A DNA stretch of 25,426 bases from Yinghuangia elevatio (GTDB lineage: Bacteria > Actinomycetota > Actinomycetes > Streptomycetales > Streptomycetaceae), in assembly GCF_040649515.1 (NCBI RefSeq), contig NZ_JBEZFP010000135.1, positions 1 to 25,426 of the forward strand, in the 5' to 3' direction. The translations under genes were made by a program, and so were the position numbers. Each line of letters begins with the position of its first letter. Position 1 is the first letter of the stretch. Of this stretch, positions 22,769-25,426 are shown one piece after another. The notes under the pieces are model-generated. The model was given only the letters and a program-made list of their open reading frames with translations. It had not been told where the DNA came from and searched no databases.

Positions 22769-24154
22769 CTAAATGCCGGGAAAACCGGACGAATCAACCT
22801 TGTTGGTGGGTCGCAGTGGATGGTGGCGCACCGCGACGGCATACAACAGCCCTGTCACCGCGTAGCCCCCGGCGACCGCGATCAGCACGGCCGGGGACCT
22901 GCCGTCCGACGGCAGCGCGACCGCGGAGACCGCCGCGGCGCCCACGAAGGCGACGTTGAACAACACGTCGTACACCGAGAAGACCCGGCCCCGGTACGCG
23001 TCGTCGACCGTCGTCTGCACGATCGTGTCCACCCCGATCTTGGCGCCCTGCGACACCAGCCCCAACACGAAGCCGGCCGCCAGCATCGGCCCAAGCGCGA
23101 ACGGCAGCCCGAGCCCCAGCTGCGCCGCGGCACCGACGAACGCGCACAGCACGATCCAGCGCGGCACCCCGATGCGCGGCGTGACGATCGGCGTGAGCAC
23201 CGCCGCGAGGAAGAAGCCCGCCGCCGTGACCCCGACCGTGAGCCCGAGGGTCGCCAGCCCGGCGTCCGTGTCGTCGGGGTCGTTGAACAGGTTGCGGCAC
23301 AGCAGCAGCGTCATGACCGTCAGCACGCCGAAGCAGAACCGCATCGCGGTGATCACCGCCAGCGCGTGCGCGGGCGCGCGCCGCCGCCACACGTGCGCGG
23401 CGCCTTCGCCGAGTCCGCGCGCGACACCGGCCAGCGCCTCGCGTACGCCCGGCACCACGCGGTCCGGGTCCGGCCCCAGCAGACCGACCGCCATCGTCGC
23501 CGCCACCGCCGCCGAACACAGGTACAGCGCACCGGAGATGAGGATCACCAGCGCCGTCGCCCCGGACCCCTCCTCGACGAACAGGTGCACCACGAACGCC
23601 GCGCCCGCACCCGCCGACGCCGCCACCGTGCCCGCCGTCGGCGACACGGCGTTGGCGATCACCAGCCGGTCCTCGGGTACGACGCGCGGCAGCGCGGCCG
23701 AAAGCCCCGCGAGCACGAACCGGTTGACCGAGAGCACGACCAGGCACGCGCCGTAGAAGACCGGGTCCGGCACGTCCGCCAGCACCAGCGCCGCGGTCAG
23801 CGCGGCCAGCAGCGAACGGAGCAGGTTGCAGCGCACCAGCACCTGGCGCCGCCGCCACCGGTCCAGCAGCACGCCGGTGAACGGCCCGACCAGCGAGTAC
23901 GGCAGCAACAGCACCGCGAACGCCGCCGCGACGTCGCTCGCCGTCGTCTGCTTCTCCGGGGAGAAGAACACGTGCCCCGCCAGCGCGACCTGGAACACCC
24001 CGTCCGACAGCTGCGACGTCAACCGCGTCCCGAACAACCTGCGGAAGTCGCGCAGGCGCAGGAGGGACGCGAGATCGCGCAGCAGGGTCACGGACGCAAA
24101 CGTACCGGTGCGCCCGGCGGGACCCCCGCCGGGCGCACCTGCCGCCCCCGTCAC
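22769..24154 (-). CDS. MFS transporter
   Basis: A major facilitator family membrane protein with about 12 predicted helices, up to 461 residues, likely an exporter; substrate unknown. The N-terminal part has LRDFRRLFGTRLTSQLSDGVFQVAL, then LLPYSLVGPFTGVLLDRWRRRQVLV, which carries the family's D-R-W-R-R-R loop between helices 2 and 3. A central loop (GPDPDRVVPGVREALAGV) separates the halves. VSQGAKIGVDTIVQTTV and RGRVFSVYDVLFNVAF are typical of MFS drug-export relatives. The start is uncertain: GTG 24154 has no ribosome-binding site, and its first residues would be coded by a strong hairpin. GTG 24091, giving MTLLRDLASLL, is the likelier alternative. It lies downstream of the ScyD/ScyE-like gene on the same strand. 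Confidence 0.85.
   Translation of the reverse strand: MTGAAGAPGGGPAGRTGTFASVTLLRDLASLLRLRDFRRLFGTRLTSQLSDGVFQVALAGHVFFSPEKQTTASDVAAAFAVLLLPYSLVGPFTGVLLDRWRRRQVLVRCNLLRSLLAALTAALVLADVPDPVFYGACLVVLSVNRFVLAGLSAALPRVVPEDRLVIANAVSPTAGTVAASAGAGAAFVVHLFVEEGSGATALVILISGALYLCSAAVAATMAVGLLGPDPDRVVPGVREALAGVARGLGEGAAHVWRRRAPAHALAVITAMRFCFGVLTVMTLLLCRNLFNDPDDTDAGLATLGLTVGVTAAGFFLAAVLTPIVTPRIGVPRWIVLCAFVGAAAQLGLGLPFALGPMLAAGFVLGLVSQGAKIGVDTIVQTTVDDAYRGRVFSVYDVLFNVAFVGAAAVSAVALPSDGRSPAVLIAVAGGYAVTGLLYAVAVRHHPLRPTNKVDSSGFPGI
24108..24138. terminator. Hairpin between the ScyD/ScyE-like and MFS genes
   Basis: Perfect 14-bp arms, GTGCGCCCGGCGGG and its complement, close on a 3-nt ACC loop. It lies about 54 nt past the stop of the gene at 24192 on the minus strand and probably ends that transcript. 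It would fall inside the MFS coding region if GTG 24154 were used. Confidence 0.65.
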
Positions 24155-24191
24155 CGGGGGCGCGTCACGGCCGAACCCCGGCCGGGCGTGC

Positions 24192-25310
24192 TCAGAAGTC
24201 GTTCAGCCGCCAGACCTGGCCCGGTTCCCCGGTCATGCCGCTCTCCGGGTCCGAGAAGCCGTCCGCGTCCGAGATGCTCCACGCCGCCACGTAGACCGTG
24301 CCCGCCCGGTCCACCGCGAGGCCGGCCGGGAACGGGACGTCCAGGTACGTGCGGGCGCCGCTGTCCGCGTCGACCTTCACGACCCGGCCCGAGCCCTGCT
24401 CGCCGCCGAACAGCTCGCTGACGTACAGGTCCCCGTCGTGGTTGAAGGTGAGGCCGTGCACGCCCGTGAACCCGTCGATCGTGCCCTTGACCCCGCCGCC
24501 GGCCCCGATCCGGTACACCTTCGCGCCGCCCGGGCCGTCGCCCTCGGCCAGCACACCCACGTAGTAGTCGCCGTCCGGCCCACGCGTCACCGACGAAGGC
24601 ACCTGCTGCGGGCCGTTCGCACCGCCTTCGCCGCCCGGCCCGCCCGGCAGCACCGCCAGGACCTTGATCCGGCCGTTGCGCACCTCGTACACCGTGTTGG
24701 CGCCCGCGTCCGCGACGATCTGCCGGTCGTTCAGCGCCAGCACCGCGTACGGATTGGAGTGCACGTCCTCGGGGTTGCCGCCCGGGTTGTGGTCCAGCTC
24801 GTACTTCTCGATGTCGGCGACGACCTTGGGCTTCGCTCCGTGCGTCTGCACGGAGAGCAGCTTTCCGGCCTCCTTGTACCCGCCGGGGATCTCCTGCTCC
24901 CCGCCCCCGACGACGGTCCACAGCTTGCCCTGGACCGCATCGACGCCGTTCGGCCCGACCGCGAACGCCCCGTCGGGCGAGGCGTTGGACGGCAGGCCGA
25001 CCACGACGCGCTTGGGCGTCACACTGTTGGTGGTCTTCGCCGGCGACTTGATCCACGTGACCGAGCCGGTACGCCCGATGCAGCCGAACTCGCCGCACTG
25101 GTCCGGGCTTTCCGCCCCGCGACCGGCCTCGGCCACGTAGATCGACCAGTTGTGCCAGTCGGTGGAGAGCTGACGCGGATTGTTGAGCCCGGTGACCACG
25201 ACGTCGACGGACGGCTCGACGCCGTCCTCGTGCGCGGTCGCCGGTATTGCGGACATGCCGAGTGCCAGGGCGGCAACTACCGCACCCAGCACAGGAGTAC
25301 TCCTGCGCAT
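24192..25310 (-). CDS. Secreted ScyD/ScyE-like beta-propeller protein
   Basis: A 372-residue exported protein. It has a signal peptide (RRST, then VLGAVVAALALGMSAIPATA; cleavage likely after ATA) followed by a repeating beta-propeller of NHL/SGL type. Blade motifs include VVVTGLNNPRQLS, GPDGDYYVGVLAEG, GVHGLTFNHDGDLYVSELFG, PFPAGLAVDRAGTVYVAAW and GQVWRLNDF at the C-terminus. The arrangement fits the family annotated ScyD/ScyE, named for cyanobacterial scytonemin genes; in actinomycetes its role is unknown and no ligand can be named. Cysteines appear only in QCGEFGC, possibly a disulfide. ATG 25310 has a GGGGGGAAAG site upstream; an upstream in-frame start at 25370 only adds a Gly/Leu stretch before the signal peptide. 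A short GAGCCGGC hairpin (25338-25359) lies in its leader. Confidence 0.87.
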   Translation of the reverse strand: MRRSTPVLGAVVAALALGMSAIPATAHEDGVEPSVDVVVTGLNNPRQLSTDWHNWSIYVAEAGRGAESPDQCGEFGCIGRTGSVTWIKSPAKTTNSVTPKRVVVGLPSNASPDGAFAVGPNGVDAVQGKLWTVVGGGEQEIPGGYKEAGKLLSVQTHGAKPKVVADIEKYELDHNPGGNPEDVHSNPYAVLALNDRQIVADAGANTVYEVRNGRIKVLAVLPGGPGGEGGANGPQQVPSSVTRGPDGDYYVGVLAEGDGPGGAKVYRIGAGGGVKGTIDGFTGVHGLTFNHDGDLYVSELFGGEQGSGRVVKVDADSGARTYLDVPFPAGLAVDRAGTVYVAAWSISDADGFSDPESGMTGEPGQVWRLNDF

Positions 25311-25337
25311 GATGGCTTTCCCCCCAAGGAAAGTGAG

Positions 25338-25359
25338 GAGCCGGCCCCCCAGCCGGCTC
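25338..25359. promoter_or_regulatory. Small hairpin in the ScyD/ScyE-like gene leader
   Basis: GAGCCGGC and GCCGGCTC arms (8 bp) flank six bases, 28 nt before the start codon. The remaining bases to the window end (25360-25426) show no gene; a short CCCCA/TGGGG repeat ends the window. Confidence 0.3.
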
Positions 25360-25426
25360 ATGCATCCCACAGTAAGTCCCCGACAACATCAGCGCACGAC
25401 AAGAGGCCCGGCGACCCCAAATGGGG

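Noticed and set aside
1..25426. CRISPR arrays, tRNA/rRNA genes, insertion sequences, phage or defence genes
   Set aside because: No spaced direct repeats, cloverleaf-like segments, transposase motifs or inverted-repeat-bounded elements were seen on either strand.

Overview
The window is about 25.4 kb of very GC-rich DNA from an actinomycete chromosome, on the rsmG-parAB side of the replication origin. I infer a member of the Streptomycetales or a close relative. The grounds are a ParA whose gene carries a parS site encoding VSRET, ECF sigma and anti-sigma genes beside trxBA, a pair of LppU/SCO3897-like proteins, frequent GTG starts, and strong third-position GC bias that opens long shadow frames opposite most genes. 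The species cannot be named from the sequence.

Left part (1-7069), segregation region. On the plus strand are rsmG (open to the left edge), parA and parB, with a 4-nt overlap between the last two. parB ends at a 21-bp perfect inverted repeat. Facing it on the minus strand are a PLP-dependent aminotransferase and a D-Ala-D-Ala ligase family gene, followed by a small plus-strand membrane protein. Eight parS sites (GTTTCACGTGAAAC or one-base variants) lie within 5.7 kb. Three of them are woven into coding sequence: inside parA, across the ddl stop codon, and at the end of the small protein gene. Half-sites (GTGAAAC) recur just after the last parS.

Middle part (7070-19806), a long minus-strand run. 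In transcription order it is: Nudix hydrolase, DUF6049-type membrane protein, MurJ, a membrane-bound pseudokinase, an ECF sigma factor (SigM-like), its zinc-finger anti-sigma factor, TrxB, TrxA, and a CwlM-like N-acetylmuramoyl-L-alanine amidase. From memory, the gene order matches Mycobacterium tuberculosis Rv3908-Rv3915, flanked there by pcnA (Rv3907c) and parB/parA/gidB (Rv3917c-Rv3919c). The theme is peptidoglycan precursor export (MurJ, pseudokinase, CwlM) next to envelope-stress and thiol-redox control. A near-ideal SigR-type promoter (GGGAAT-N18-GTTG) precedes trxBA. MurJ and the pseudokinase are separate genes here but fused in the mycobacterial MviN.

Right part (19922-25426). A plus-strand CCA-adding/poly(A) polymerase-type nucleotidyltransferase ends at a 16-bp hairpin terminator. 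Then come four minus-strand genes: two tandem LppU/SCO3897-like anchored Cys-containing proteins, an MFS exporter and a secreted ScyD/ScyE-like beta-propeller protein.

I saw no tRNA, rRNA, CRISPR array, insertion sequence or defence island. This is mostly a conserved core locus. The points of interest are the parS architecture, the split MurJ-pseudokinase with unusual low-complexity tails, a CwlM homologue that keeps its catalytic residues, and the ligase/aminotransferase pair inserted among the parS sites.
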